NCBI RefSeq assembly: GCF_001642475.1
Contig: NW_019173981.1
Location: 124,001 to 188,000, forward strand
Direction: 5' to 3'
DNA length: 64,000 nt
Origin: Fonsecaea monophora
Lineage: Eukaryota > Ascomycota > Eurotiomycetes > Chaetothyriales > Herpotrichiellaceae
Shown: positions 32,231 through 43,847 of the stretch, piece by piece
Numbering within the stretch: position 1 is the first letter of the stretch
Layout: every line of letters starts with the position of its first letter
Made by a program: the position numbers and the translations under genes
The notes under the pieces: generated by a model
What the model saw: only the letters and a program-made list of their open reading frames with translations
Database searches by the model: none
What the model was told of the DNA's origin: nothing

Positions 32231-34657
32231 TTATGAAACACCGGGCCTCTTCTTCCACACGACCGCAACCTTGACCAAAACCCTGCCGGTCTTGAACCGC
32301 CCCATGCCCGGAGGCCCGACCTTTTCAAACGCGCCCATAAATCCGGCAAACATCCAGTTCTTGTCCATGTTCTCGTCCAGGACATTGTCCCCCGGGTACA
32401 GCGCCTGCATGTCCATCTTATCCGGCAGTTTCGCTGTCACGCTGCTCTGTGCGGTCGCGTCGGGGTCCCACGCTTTGTGGATGAACACGGGCGTCACGCG
32501 TTTCGAGTCGTCGTTGAAATCGGCGGGGTTGGGGTCAGATAGGAGCTCGATGCCGGCAATGCGGTTGGCGCCGGGACGGTAGTAGACATTGACGCGGTTG
32601 ATGGAAGAGGCACTGAGGCTGCGGTCTTCGATCTGTTTCCAGCGGTCCCCCGCAGGCTTGCACCCGACGTACATGTTGGCGAACATGGTCGCTCGTTCTT
32701 CTGCGCTGGCGTTCCTGACGCCCCCGGACTCCTCTGCCTCGACGGATTTGCAGTTGCGGTGGCAAATTGCCTTTTTGTTCGCGTACCCGAGTCCGATGCC
32801 GCTGATGGCGTTGTGACTGTCCCGGATACGCCGGCTGTGATACCACCCGGCGGTAAACGGCTGTACGGCGACTCGCTGGGGGTACTCTTCGTCGTCGAGG
32901 TCGAAATTTCCAATGGCGAAATGCTCATGACTCTTATACGGAGATAGGGGCTCTCCGATCACATCCCACGAGTAATTCAATGGGTCGTTCCTGACATGCT
33001 CGACGCCTTGTAAGTCGGCGATTTCCTTGTCTCGCCACTCGCTTCCACTGTTGTCAAATTTGGGGATGGGCAATATACTCTGAATGACGCCGGGGCAAAT
33101 GTACTTTGGGAGGCTGTACACGTGCCGGCCTTGGTCGTCGTGTTTGGTGATTGACCTCGCGGGATCGACCACGAGCCCCGCGGCCTGCTCCTGGATGTAG
33201 ATCATCGAAGAGCGACACAGCAGTCTCATCATGCTGAGCTTCTGCGGGTCCGGGTCCATGCTGGTGAGCTTGGGTGTTGGATCTCGGAGGATGACATCGA
33301 GGTTCATCAGTGCCCGGGTCTTCTTGTCTGTCCAGGCCTCTGACGTCGGGTCATCCATCTCCGACGTGCCAAAGTCGATGGTAGGTCGCCGTGTCGTCGC
33401 GATCGCATCTCCACTCTGCAGAGCCGCCTTTTGAATATCCTTTGAGGCTTTGTCGTCGTCACGGTTCCGAAAGTCCTGGGGGTCCTTGATCATGGCGTTT
33501 AGCTTCTCACACAAGTCTTGAAACGCCATGAAGTCTTCATACAGCGTGCTGGTGTAGATGGCACAGTGGTCATAGGTCAGCGGCAACGGGATCCGCGGAT
33601 TCGACAGCCTGTGATCGTGGAAACTCTTCAGGGCCGTGTACGGGGTCAAGACGGCGCGGATCTTTGCGGGTTTCGCCGCCACCATCGACGGAAACGCATT
33701 GGCGATCAGGATCAGACTGTCCATGCCCCAAGGGAAGTCGTGGTTCTTGATCTGGCCGCCGCCGCGCCACTGGATGCGGATCGAGGTCGTGGCTTGAGAA
33801 AACAGCCGATTGCGTTCCTGCGAAGCATCCATTTCCCCCGAAGCTTGCACGGGGAGACCCATGGGGGTCAACTGCGCCGACGCATGGACGGCCAGTTGTC
33901 GAGAGTTCTTGCGGTCCTGCGACTTGATGCCAACCCAGGCGTAGATCTCGCCTCCCTCGACGAAGTCGGAGATGAAGCAGTCGCCGTAGATGCGGGTGAA
34001 TTCGACGCTTCTGGAATGTGCATCCTTCATTACGCCTGGCTCCTTGTCGTCTCCGAGCGCTTCATTCAGTCCGGGGACCTCGTTGAACGACCATTCTTCC
34101 TTGCGATCGTCGGCCTCATTGACGACCTTGACGTGGACGAGGAAGTTGACGTCGTTGGTATTGAGGTCGTCCCGAGTGGCAAGGCTGCTTCGAGCCTCTG
34201 CTCCAGGACCCAAGCTGGTAGCTTTGATCGCGGCTGAAGCATTAAAGCCCATGGCATTGTTCATCTCCACAATGCTCTTGACCTGTTTCGACGAAAAGGT
34301 CACGGTCTGGTTATGCCGAGCGTTGGGATCGAGTTTGAGCAGGTACGGCAGTTTCGGCGGCTGTGGACTTTCGGGGGCACTGGTTTTCTTCAAGCTCTCG
34401 GTCAACGTCGCCAGGATGTCATTCATTTCGAGAGGTGGTTTCGGTGCCGACGCCGGCGCAGCTTTCGACACCGAATCACTTCTCGTGTGCTCAGGCGACA
34501 GGGTGTCGGCTTCGCTGATCGAGGCGCTCGTCCGCACTGGGTTCTCTGGAAACCGCGTGATTGTGACGGCATTGTCGATGCGCACTTCTTGGATGTAGGA
34601 ATTATAGCCTTGGCCGCGCTTCATGCGCACATTGTACAGAGGTCCGCTGTCATCCAT
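32231..34657 (-). CDS. Large MACPF-like protein, uncharacterised
   Basis: Intronless, 808 residues, start MDDSGPLYNV. No signal peptide, so it probably begins in the cytosol. The N-terminal 100 residues are Ser/Pro-rich around a short helical block (PLEMNDILATLTESLKK). Around residue 222 the sequence YGDCFISDFVEGG fits the spacing of the MACPF/CDC signature (Y-G-x-x-F/Y, six residues, G-G), with DC in place of the usual TH. It is followed by a beta-rich stretch (EIYAWVGIKS) and SIRIQWRGGGQIK, also reminiscent of fungal MACPF-like proteins. The second half has no motif I know. The call rests on one signature plus context, so another beta-rich fold is possible. Whether it forms pores, takes part in self/non-self or defence reactions, or is inactive cannot be told from sequence. 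Confidence 0.55.
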   Translation of the reverse strand: MDDSGPLYNVRMKRGQGYNSYIQEVRIDNAVTITRFPENPVRTSASISEADTLSPEHTRSDSVSKAAPASAPKPPLEMNDILATLTESLKKTSAPESPQPPKLPYLLKLDPNARHNQTVTFSSKQVKSIVEMNNAMGFNASAAIKATSLGPGAEARSSLATRDDLNTNDVNFLVHVKVVNEADDRKEEWSFNEVPGLNEALGDDKEPGVMKDAHSRSVEFTRIYGDCFISDFVEGGEIYAWVGIKSQDRKNSRQLAVHASAQLTPMGLPVQASGEMDASQERNRLFSQATTSIRIQWRGGGQIKNHDFPWGMDSLILIANAFPSMVAAKPAKIRAVLTPYTALKSFHDHRLSNPRIPLPLTYDHCAIYTSTLYEDFMAFQDLCEKLNAMIKDPQDFRNRDDDKASKDIQKAALQSGDAIATTRRPTIDFGTSEMDDPTSEAWTDKKTRALMNLDVILRDPTPKLTSMDPDPQKLSMMRLLCRSSMIYIQEQAAGLVVDPARSITKHDDQGRHVYSLPKYICPGVIQSILPIPKFDNSGSEWRDKEIADLQGVEHVRNDPLNYSWDVIGEPLSPYKSHEHFAIGNFDLDDEEYPQRVAVQPFTAGWYHSRRIRDSHNAISGIGLGYANKKAICHRNCKSVEAEESGGVRNASAEERATMFANMYVGCKPAGDRWKQIEDRSLSASSINRVNVYYRPGANRIAGIELLSDPNPADFNDDSKRVTPVFIHKAWDPDATAQSSVTAKLPDKMDMQALYPGDNVLDENMDKNWMFAGFMGAFEKVGPPGMGRFKTGRVLVKVAVVWKKRPGVS

Positions 34658-36136
34658 CTTGTCTCTGACAGTGTGTCAGTAAAGACAGCAAGAACAAGAG
34701 AGCCAGGAAGCCACATCTCGAGGAGCAACGGAGTTTTGAGGCAGCTCCTCCTAGCAGTACTCGGTACGTGTGCAAGTCTCCATTCAGCTACTTTTCACGT
34801 AAAGCCGTTGCGATCGCGAGCGATCTTCAACGGCCATACCGAGGATGGTGTTCGAAATCCGTGAACCGAATCATCTGCCCACACCGTTTTGACACAAGAC
34901 CGTGCAGCTGAAATCGCCTAATTAGTCGACTGTTGACCGTGTTGGGTTGCGCTAATGCATCCAGGAGTTTAGGGAAGGGCTGCGATGAGACCCAGTGAGA
35001 GGGAGAGACGGGATCATGTCAAGCAATGCATGTGAGCAGCAGTGAAGAGAACCCTTTGATGTGAATGGAAGACCTGGAGCCTATCAATTTGTCCTCAAGC
35101 GAGTGTATGTCCCATGTCGTGTGCTCTTCAGCTTCAAATAAAGCTGAAAAGAACTCGCTCCCTCTCTTGTCTTGTTTGGCCTGGATGGTGTGGTGTAGGG
35201 ACACAGGGGTCCTTAATTCGTTGACACCTCCCAGCCCTTTGCGGGGACTCTTGACAAAAATCCTCTGGGGATTTGGTGGACTTGGGTGAACTTGGTCCCC
35301 GTGTCCCCGTAGCGGTTGAGCGTCTGACGAGTGAGAGATGCAGGTGATCCACTGAGGGCGGGTTGCCCGGGCCGAGACAAGGTCATAACTGACATTCATC
35401 ATTGTGTAAGAGGCGGTTGGGATCTATGCCTTGTTCTCGAGAACGGCGTTATTGCTGAGTTGCGTTGGAGGTGGTGGGCGAAATATGAATTGGTTTTGTA
35501 CTCGACAATATGGTAAGATTCTATTCATGTCCATGGTGGCTGACGCCGGGACTTGTTGGAGCCCCCAACAAGCAAAAGGCGGGGGGCACTAGGGGCGCAC
35601 AGTAGTTGACCGTTTTAACTATTATCAACGGGAAGTTTAGGATAAGCATCGCTTAGTGCAAATTTTATCTTGTTGAGAGGAGTCGGTAGAATATATATTT
35701 CTGCGGTTAGCTGAGCCCAATATCAGTCGGTATATTCCATCCTCTTTCTCTGCTGGGCTTGCTCATCGTGCTCCCGACTGCCAACCGCAGTTATTGCGAC
35801 TCGCATCCAGCCTGCACGTCGGGTCTGGGTTCGAGTATTGAACTCGATGTCGAGGTTTCGCTGGTGGCCACGTCTTCAAGTGGCAGTCCCTTGTGTGGGG
35901 GACCAGATCGCCACCACCGCAGCTTCCACGAGACAGCAAATGCTGACACCAAATGAGGTAGAGCAGATGTCTTCTAGCCCCAAGCCCTCATGGAGGTGAA
36001 TGCTCATCTTTCTCAGGAAGTCTTCCACCTCAGAGACCCATTGCTTCCCGTGTTCCTGCCCCAACGTGAACCGATGGCCAGGTTGTTAATTTAATCAAGC
36101 ATGCAGAACAAAAGGTCTCTCCATATCTTACAAGAA
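34658..36136. other. Intergenic, no gene seen
   Basis: 1.5 kb between the MACPF-like start and the 3' end of AIM9. The ORFs are short. No repeat or RNA gene noticed. Confidence 0.55.
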
Positions 36137-38110
36137 CTATGTTGTTGAAGCCCATCGAGTTTGTTTCTCAAAATGGCGTCGCTCTTCTCCAGTCAAGTGC
36201 TGTAATCCTCGCTGTCTTAATTGTGCAAACATCTGAAGCGCCTGGTCGTAGGTTTCATTCGAAGTCCATCCGTCACGGTGGACGAAGTCCTGTAGTGAGT
36301 CCCAGAATTCTGCTTCCTCGTTCCAGCCGTCCCCGTCTCGGTGATGTGCTTCCAACTCGTCTCCGGTGAAGCCTATCGGGCAGGGTATATGGCAGTTAAT
36401 CTCGTCCCAGTGGCTGCCATTACGTGTTAGAACTGTCGATGAGTGTTGCGGTAGAACAAAAGAATTTGGGAGGAAAGTGGGGCGGGTTTACCGTGCGATA
36501 CGAATAAGACATTGTCGAAAAGGTAAAATGTCCCCTTCCCATGTGTTCGATGCGAATTCAATCGTGTCACGTATCGTGCGCCATTGAGGCAGCTGAGACA
36601 GCTCGTGGAGAATCGGGTTACATTTCTTGGTTCCAGACTCGTATACCCAAAGGACAAGGGACCTTTCGACCTGAGTTCGAATGCGGGCCTTTTCTTCCTT
36701 GTCGACTAGAGTACCAAAATACTCGGGCAGTTTCAGCATGACTTCCCCATCATACCTGACAAGTCGTGGATGACGTGCTTGAAGGAGTAAAGGCCCAGCC
36801 CACACGTCTTGCCAGTCAATGAGGCTGGTTACTTTGCCATCATGAACGAAAAGGTTGGGGGCATGTATGTCCCAATGCCAGAGCGTGGATCTGACCAAAT
36901 CCTGCTTTTTCGGTAGTAGCGAATCTGCAACAGCTAGAAACTTCTCATAGAGCGCAACATGGGAACTCGGAGTATTCTGCGCTCCGGAAACAGAAAATGA
37001 GCCGTGTGAAGGCTTCGGAGTAGCATACTGACGTATCCAGGAGATTTCGCGATCACCTATGGCCTTCAGGTAATCTTCAGGTTTCTTCCCTGTCGAGTGT
37101 CAGCAAATCGACTCAGTCCCAGCAGATGCAACTGACAAGGACCACGATCGATATCCATGGCGTCTCTGCCTTGACTCCAAAATCGTGTGTCAACAACGGG
37201 CCCAATGACAAAGCGTTTTGCTGTCTCTTCTCTCTCCGATTGCATAGCGTTGCCATCAATTTCGGCTTTCTCACAGCCGGGAAAGGCATCAGCCGCGAAG
37301 TAAAGATTCCCGTGACTAGACATGGTGTATCAGTCTGACGTTGCAATCAGCTCTTGCTCATCAGGACGTCTGACCGTGTAAATGAGATTGATAGGAGTTT
37401 CTTCTCAATGTCCACGATGTCGTCGACTATTTTGAGCTTGTCATGAATCTCCATGCCTTCCCACACCTTGTAGATAGGTGTTCCACTGGCTTCCTCCATC
37501 AGGATATATTCCGACCCCACGGGGTTCTTAGACGAACCACTCCATGCCAGAACCTTCGGGACTGGGATTTTGAGAATGGTGCGAGCCTGTAGAAATGAGT
37601 TGACATCAGCCACAGCAACTATATCTCCAAAGCCCGTGGGGTTTCTCGTACAAAGTCCATAGTTGCGACTTCTGAAGCAGTGGTTTTGAATGAAGGTCCC
37701 GCGTTGGGATTTGGTATACGTGCAATGACTACGGAATCATCGTCCATGACAAGCCGAAAGACTTTGTTGAACCCGCCTTCGGCCAGTTTTATCATAGACA
37801 CGCAAGCCTGCGCTTCGACGCTCTTGGCCGCAAGGCGTTGGAGCTCCGGTACGTTGAACCGCTTGTACCGAGTCTGGAGCTGTTTCTCTTCGTCCCACAG
37901 CCAGCGGCCGCCCGAATAGCGGTAGAATGATTCATTGTCGGTGTCGCAAGAGGAATAAGACCGCGGTGCGGAGAGAGGGTGGGAAAGGCGGATGCCCCGT
38001 GCTGGTGAGGAAGGGCTGGTGGCGCACGGAACATCTCGTAGAGATCGCCTGGGTCTAATAATCAAGGAGGAGATGCGATTCCACCAACTCAAACTGAGAG
38101 GTTCATACAT
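36137..38110 (-). CDS. AIM9: Mitochondrial aminoglycoside-phosphotransferase-family protein (AIM9/FMP29)
   Basis: Exons 38110-37652, 37586-37375, 37315-37137, 37089-36492 and 36413-36137 give 574 residues; all four introns are 47-78 bp. Intron 2 has a weaker GTCAGA donor, but only this choice restores FTR-HGNLYFAADAFPG. The N-terminus is basic and rich in Arg and Ser, fitting mitochondrial import. The APH/kinase-like core has the nucleotide-binding region (KLAEGGFNKVFRL), the invariant-type VVIARIP, the catalytic-loop motif HWDIHAPNLFV and the metal-binding SLIDWQDVWAGPL. The tail carries the family block RWASTT-adjacent ERRHFEKQT and WNEEAEFW. Yeast Aim9/Fmp29 is mitochondrial with an unclear substrate, so no reaction is assigned. 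Confidence 0.88.
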
Positions 38111-38645
38111 GACTTTGGCCTTATCATCGCATCCACTCTATCCCTATCGTCGTTGTAGACGCGGGTTGAAGCGTATGGTTGTGTATAAACTGACGAAAGG
38201 GGTATCGCACAAACAAACACAAAGATACAGTAGCAGAGAAGGTCCACCTATCAACGACTGCGATCGGTTCGGTGTGTCGTACTCGTATCGAGTCTCTGGC
38301 GTTACAAGGGAAAATCAGAGGTAGAATGATTGGGAGGACAGAGCCCAACGTCTGGATGGAATTGATCATTTCTAACAATCTGCATTGTTGCCTAGATTCC
38401 TTCCGGGTGTATGAGGCTCCGACGTTACACAAAGACCACAATAAAGGATCGCGCCTCGGACAGGTTGACACCGCCCAGACTCAACGGTCCCCATGCATCT
38501 CTAAGAGTCAATGTTCTATCCTCCCGCTGAACCAGGGATTGCTGCCGAGGACATGGCCGTACAATGTAGCTGCGACAGTTCTAAATTGCAGAAAATTCTT
38601 TCAAAAAGATTTGCGTCCTGGGGAAGCCACGTCGTGCGAGAGTTT
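38111..38645. other. Intergenic, no gene seen
   Basis: 535 bp between the start of AIM9 and the stop of the NCS1 permease, which lies on the same strand. It presumably contains the AIM9 promoter. Confidence 0.5.
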
Positions 38646-40971
38646 CTACACTGAGAAGAACCTCGTCACGGCACTCGGCCTCCGCTCAGACCAGCTGGCG
38701 CGACGCTCCTGAAGATTCTTTGCATCGTTGGCTGCGATGATGTCCTCGCCCGTCTCGGGATGGGTCAGCATGGACTCGGTATGTGGCCAGAAGCGATTGA
38801 AGCCCCAGTAGAAGACGCCGGCGGCGACAAATGAGTAGACATAGCCGATTGCGAACCTGTTCAGGTTGGGTTTTGTCAGTCTAGTTCCAATGTATGATCA
38901 TTACGGGAGGAAAAGAGAGCTATATGGACTCACAGGTGTTGACCGCCCAGAGAGACGCTTGTCGTGCCATGGCCTGCCACAACGATGTTGTTGACGAAAC
39001 CGGGAAGTGGAGGAGTGCAGCCGATGAAGAAGGCGACAACCGCGCGCCAGTTGGTGGCAAATTTGGGCGAGTAGCGGTATATGCCGTGAAAGTTGTACAT
39101 GTCGGGGACAGACACATTTCCACGACGGACGATGAAGTAGCTATGGCACGGAACAAACGAGTCAGCGGTGTTGGATATGACAAAGCGGAGGAACAGGTTG
39201 TGGGGTCCTGGGAGAGGTACGTACTCAGTCATGAGAATGGATGTCATGGGACCCAGGAAAATGGTGTAGCCACCCAGGAAAGCAAGGAATTTGGCGGCCG
39301 AAGCGAGGATTTTCCACTGTCGTTCTGGTCAGCAGGGTATTGAATAGCGTTTGCGAACGAGGAGTCTGGCTTACCGGCACAAAGGCCCAGCTTCCAATGA
39401 CGGCAGCAAGCAGCTGACCACGGCGGATGTTGATGTACTTGGGGCAGAAAGACATGAGATCGTTGGCTGCGCTGATAGAGTTGGCCGAGATGTTGATACC
39501 GAGGGTGACGATGATCAGGCCGATGGCGCCAAATGCGGCAGCAGCGCGGCCACGGTGAGAACCAGACTCCATCCAAAGGTGGAGGATTTCAATGGGGTTC
39601 CAAATGATTTCGCCATAGGCACTCTGAGCAGCAGCGGCAGTGAAGATGCCAAGCAGACCAACGACAGCTATGATTCCATATGATTAGCAGACTGTTGTGG
39701 AATGGTGTAGTGACCAACATACTGAAGATGGCGGGAATGACCAGCGCTTGCACGTTCTGTGCGCTGGGTTTGTTGGCGTATCTCGAAAAGTCGGCAATGT
39801 TCAAACCCAAGGTGGCGTAGTTGCCCAAGACTCCATTGAGGTCTGCAGGAAAGGTTCTGGTCAGAGGACGCGGGTTCGCTTGTGAAGGTAGAGCATCACT
39901 TACTGCCGAAGAAGGCCCAGGCAAGAGTCGAACCGCTGATAGTGGTGCCTTGGGTAATGACCGTGCTATTACTGATGGTGCCGCCGGCCTTGTGCAGCGT
40001 ATCGCCGAAAATAGCCAAAAAGATGATGGGGGCGATAATACTCTTGAATGCAAAGAAGTATTGGACCTGATCGGAGTTAGTCAGTCACTGAATCAAGGGG
40101 ATTTGGCTGCAAGATCATACCTTCGTGTAAGGAATGCACAGGAAGGGAAGTTGAAGTAAGAAGTAGAGCAAAAAGGCCACCATCCCCGCCGTAGTGATAC
40201 CTTCATCAGCGGGTATGTGATTGGGTATCCGGGCAAAGCTAGGCCAGATGGCTGTGAGGAGCACTTCCATACATTGACCACCAGTCGTGGTTTGGACACT
40301 GTCCGCAGTTAGCATCCTGAGGCGCTGATTTCTGGGTCGAACAAACTGACCCGAGCCATACAATGGCGAGGACGCAACGGGATAGGACGACAAAGTAGCT
40401 GAAGTAGTAGCCAAACGGCATGCGTGAGAGCACAGGAAACGGTGTGTGAAGCTGTTCTGAATCAGCTCGGCGCCATCATTCGAAGGAGCACACCACCCAC
40501 AATTGCACCCATTCTACCATTGACGGTAATGACGAGACCCATGATGGTGTTACCCAGCACACAGGCGCCAATTGCCATTTTCCAGCTGAGACCGACGGCG
40601 ATCATAGAAGAAGCTGCATCATCAATCGTTCAGAATCAGAGCCCTCTCAAATGCAGCAGAATAGCAGCCTTGTCAAAGGATGGCTCACCAACTTCCCAGT
40701 TCGACACAGCCCAGGCGTCGGCCATCCAGTAGGCGACATATGCGCCCCAATTCCATGTGCGCTTTGATGGTGGAATCGGGTCAAAGTCAGCATTGGAGGC
40801 GCTCGCCGTGGGCGCAAAGCTGCTCTCCTCATGACGGACGGCAAGGGTGAAGCGCGGTAGACGTCTCTTGAAGCCAGTCACGCGACCAACTCCAACGGGC
40901 TCGACGGCCGTAGGCTCGACGGCGGAAGAGATGTCCTTCTCGTAGTAGTTTTTCTCGTCGTAGGTCGCCAT
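38646..40971 (-). CDS. NCS1-family nucleobase/allantoin permease
   Basis: Ten exons: 40971-40689, 40613-40501, 40451-40351, 40298-40121, 40066-39904, 39842-39723, 39667-39375, 39316-39225, 39140-38934 and 38856-38646. They join to 586 residues, with nine introns of 49-84 bp, all GT..AG and in frame. Start MATYDEKNYY. Twelve membrane spans are expected. NCS1 marks are NWGAYVAYWMADAW in span 1, the GLSWKMAIGA and NGRMGAILHTPFPVLSR region, NLNGVLGNYATLGLNIADFSRYA, and ANDLMSFCPKYINIRRGQ. The Fur4/Dal4 (uracil, allantoin, uridine) branch fits best, but substrate is not determinable. The promoter side holds many GATA-factor sites, which fits nitrogen-controlled uptake. Confidence 0.93.
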
Positions 40972-42928
40972 GGTGGTAGAGCCTGTGTGGTACACAATAA
41001 TCTCGAGGCAGGCGAGATGATGAAGGGAATAATGACAATATTAATGAAGTATTGGCTCCCCCGAACGTGCCCGACCAAATATTTCGGAAGGGATCCCTGT
41101 GACGTTTGGATCGCCGCCCGCATTTCAGCTCGAGCCGTGTTCTACTGATAAGCACCAGAAGCCTCGCCTAGCGGCCCTCAGATTGGACTGTCAAGACCAA
41201 GACCGCCAATGTCATTCCAAGATAAGAGCCAATAGCCAAGCTGGACAACGGCATCGAATGGGGTAAAGATCTTTGCCCCAAGAAGTTGCTTTTTCGGAGG
41301 CACGGCACAAGAGGGTCTAGATGGCCTTGACACGTAAAATGTGCGCCACACAATCGAGGTTGTAGCCATTCAGGCCAGCCGAACTCAGATTTAGGCATGT
41401 GCAAGCCAAACAAGGGCCGGCCACTAGAGTCAAAGCGCTGCAACGCTTATAACTACCTAGGTAGAATTATCAGGGAGTGATACTTGGACGTAGGTAAGCC
41501 TGGGCTAACTTATCTTGTAGGACAGCCATGATAATCTGGAGGCGCACCACGATAAGCGAGAGTTGGGAGATAAGGTGAAAAACGTAAGTTGGTTGACTCA
41601 ATTCTTCAATGCCAGTGGCCAGCAAGAACCGAGTATCTCGTCTGTTATGCCAAAAGCAAGTATCATCTCACCTGTCAAACGATGGCGTTGTAACCAGGGT
41701 CAAGAGTGGGAGGCCAGTTCTCTTCCAAGCATTTACGGGCGATGGAACCGAACACGAGGCATTTCTTTTGTGGCTTCGGATACGTCTTGGATGATAAGGA
41801 CGGCTCAAGTTGCTTTTTACCACGTTGTTTAGCGAGGTTCTGTTCCAAAAAAAAAAAGGGTGAGAGACTTTCTTGTATAGCGAATACTTCAATATGTGCT
41901 GGCATGTATGGACATTCACAAAATATCGACAGTGACATAGCAAGTGGCCAAGACGCTTATTCCCAACAAAGCTTAGTTCGTGGCCCGGCCAACTTTCCCC
42001 AAACAAGCTTTCATAGCCCCAGACCCTCACTGAAGACTGAGGATGCAGTCAACTTGCCAAAGGCTCATTTCTTCCGTCTCATCCCTCGTGGACGTGTCGT
42101 GAAAGCCCTACAATTATAGTTATGTTACCGGTAAGCAGTGGCGTGGATGACAGTCCGCAGAATGCGGGTCCCTCCGGGCGCCATTCCAAATGAAATGATG
42201 CCACCCTCGACAAGTCAGACGCTGGTCAGGCTGGTCAGGCTGGGCAATCCTACCCTGAACGCCTCGTCCGCGATCTCTCCTAGGAGCCTCACCGCACGTC
42301 CGATCAGCATATCCGCAGGATACGCATGGCTTCGATCAATACATCAAATCCTCTGAGGACAGGCCTGGAGTATCTTGTGGAGCGGCTACTTTGCAACTCC
42401 GCGTAGAAGTTCATGGTTGATTGCAGACACTGCTATGACTACTTTATCGCCACCCACAGACTGATCCTACAAATGCATTGTGTGCAGCGTAATCCTGTCC
42501 TGCACAGCTTACCGACCTCATCTCTAACCGAACCACACAGCTCTGTGGTTAAAATCAAGGTCAATATTCATTCGGTTGAGCATGAAAATTTGAAGAGAAG
42601 GGCAAGGCGTATATCTGTGCTGGAGGGACTTGGACAAAGCCTCGCGGACGGTATCTCACGTAAATTTGTTGCCTGATGGTTGTCGGATCGGGCTAATTCG
42701 CCGGTTCCACAGTCGAAAGAACACTGTCGGGTTATTCATGGGCAACATGCCACTTTGCAACGCACCCGCTTTGAGATGCAACGGGAAGCCTGACAATGTT
42801 GCCGGGCTCACATCTCCAAGCGACGTGCTTTGATTGCCTGGAGAGTCGAGCAGCCCCGAACCCAAGGCTGCCGGGCAGCATATCGAGCAGTTCCTATGGA
42901 ATGCCGCGATGAGAATGACGCTCGTATT
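40972..42928. other. Long intergenic region upstream of the NCS1 permease
   Basis: Nearly 2 kb with no supportable gene. The proximal 600 bp hold a cluster of GATA sites (separate entry). An A-run of 11 lies at 41847-41857. At 42118-42320 (minus strand) there is a peptide-like stretch with one stop that may be a gene relic of unknown family. Confidence 0.5.
41146..41573. promoter_or_regulatory. Cluster of seven GATA-factor sites (HGATAR)
   Basis: HGATAR matches on either strand at 41146 (TGATAA), 41220 (AGATAA), 41467 (TTATCA), 41510 (TTATCT), 41529 (TGATAA), 41550 (CGATAA) and 41568 (AGATAA). An eighth is at 41793. At even base use about one to two would be expected in 428 bp. They lie 175-600 bp upstream of the NCS1 permease start. 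AreA-type GATA factors activate nucleobase and allantoin permeases under nitrogen limitation in other ascomycetes; control here is inference. Confidence 0.6.
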
Positions 42929-43847
42929 CTACTTGGCATCAATGTCGGTTGACGAGCTGACTTCCCTCCATTCGTCTAGGCCTTTGATCGTCTCTTCGCA
43001 TTTCCCACGGATGATCCTATAAGCATCCGCGCCCAAAGCCAGCCTCAATGGGATCTCCTTGCCAGATGCACCCGTCAAAACATCAACAATCACCTTGGCC
43101 CCTTTTGCGGGATCGCCCGGTTGGTTCTGGTTTGTCCGCTCCACGCGTTCCTCTGTCCTCCGGACAGCTGTGGTGTCGTAGTCTGGTATGTGATTGACGT
43201 GAAGGATCTTGTGGCCACTGCTTAGGAAGTTTGATCGAAAGTAGCCCGGTTCGATGCTGCAGACTTTGATGTTGAACTCGGCCAGCTCGAGATGCAGTGT
43301 CTCGGTGACGCCGCTGACGGCCCATTTCGAAGCCTCGTAGATGCCGACGGCGGGTGTGCCGCGCCATGCTCCGATGCTGGAGAAATTGGCAATCACGCCT
43401 GATCGTTTCGCGCGCATATATGGGAGAATCGACCTCGTCACGTTCAACGGGCCAAAGACGTTTGTTGCGAACTGAGCTTGAGTTTCCTCCGGCCTTATGG
43501 ACGTCAGCATAAACACACATGTCTACCAGGTATCGCTTTGCGCATGAAGGGAAACTATACGTGAGCTCTTCCAAGCCGCCGACTTGACAATACCCGGCGT
43601 TGTTGATGAGGTAGTCGATCCGCCCATAGAGCCCGTGGGCCTCTTCTGCAATCGCCTTCAACTTATCGAGGGGCCACGTGACGTCGAGACTCATAGTATC
43701 AGCTCCGGCAGTTTTGAGCTCGTCGAGCTTCGCGGCATTTCGTGCAGAGGCAATGACCTTGTCACCACGACGGAGGACCTCGAGGGTCAAGGCCTTTCCG
43801 AACCCCGAAGATGTGCCCGTGATGAACCAGACTTTGAAATTTGACAT
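42929..43847 (-). CDS. Short-chain dehydrogenase/reductase (classical SDR)
   Basis: Exons 43847-43561 and 43493-42929, split by a 67-bp intron (GTATAG donor, TGCTGAC branch site), give 283 residues. The start MSNFKVWFITG is chosen over an ATG four codons upstream. The Rossmann motif TGTSSGFG is at residues 10-17 and NNAG at 82-85. The catalytic tetrad is complete: N107, S135, Y148 and K152 (YEASK). The length and active-site region (IGAWRGTPAVGIYEASKWAV) fit fungal SDRs that reduce or oxidise small hydroxy/keto compounds with NADP(H). The substrate is unknown. It is transcribed away from the NmrA-like gene. Confidence 0.9.

Noticed and set aside
33518..34598. Long plus-strand ORFs opposite the MACPF-like gene
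   Set aside because: They are shadows of a GC-rich coding strand and contain no motifs.
41847..41857. A-run as a retrotransposed poly(A) tail
   Set aside because: No adjacent gene copy or target-site duplication was seen; the run is only 11 bases.
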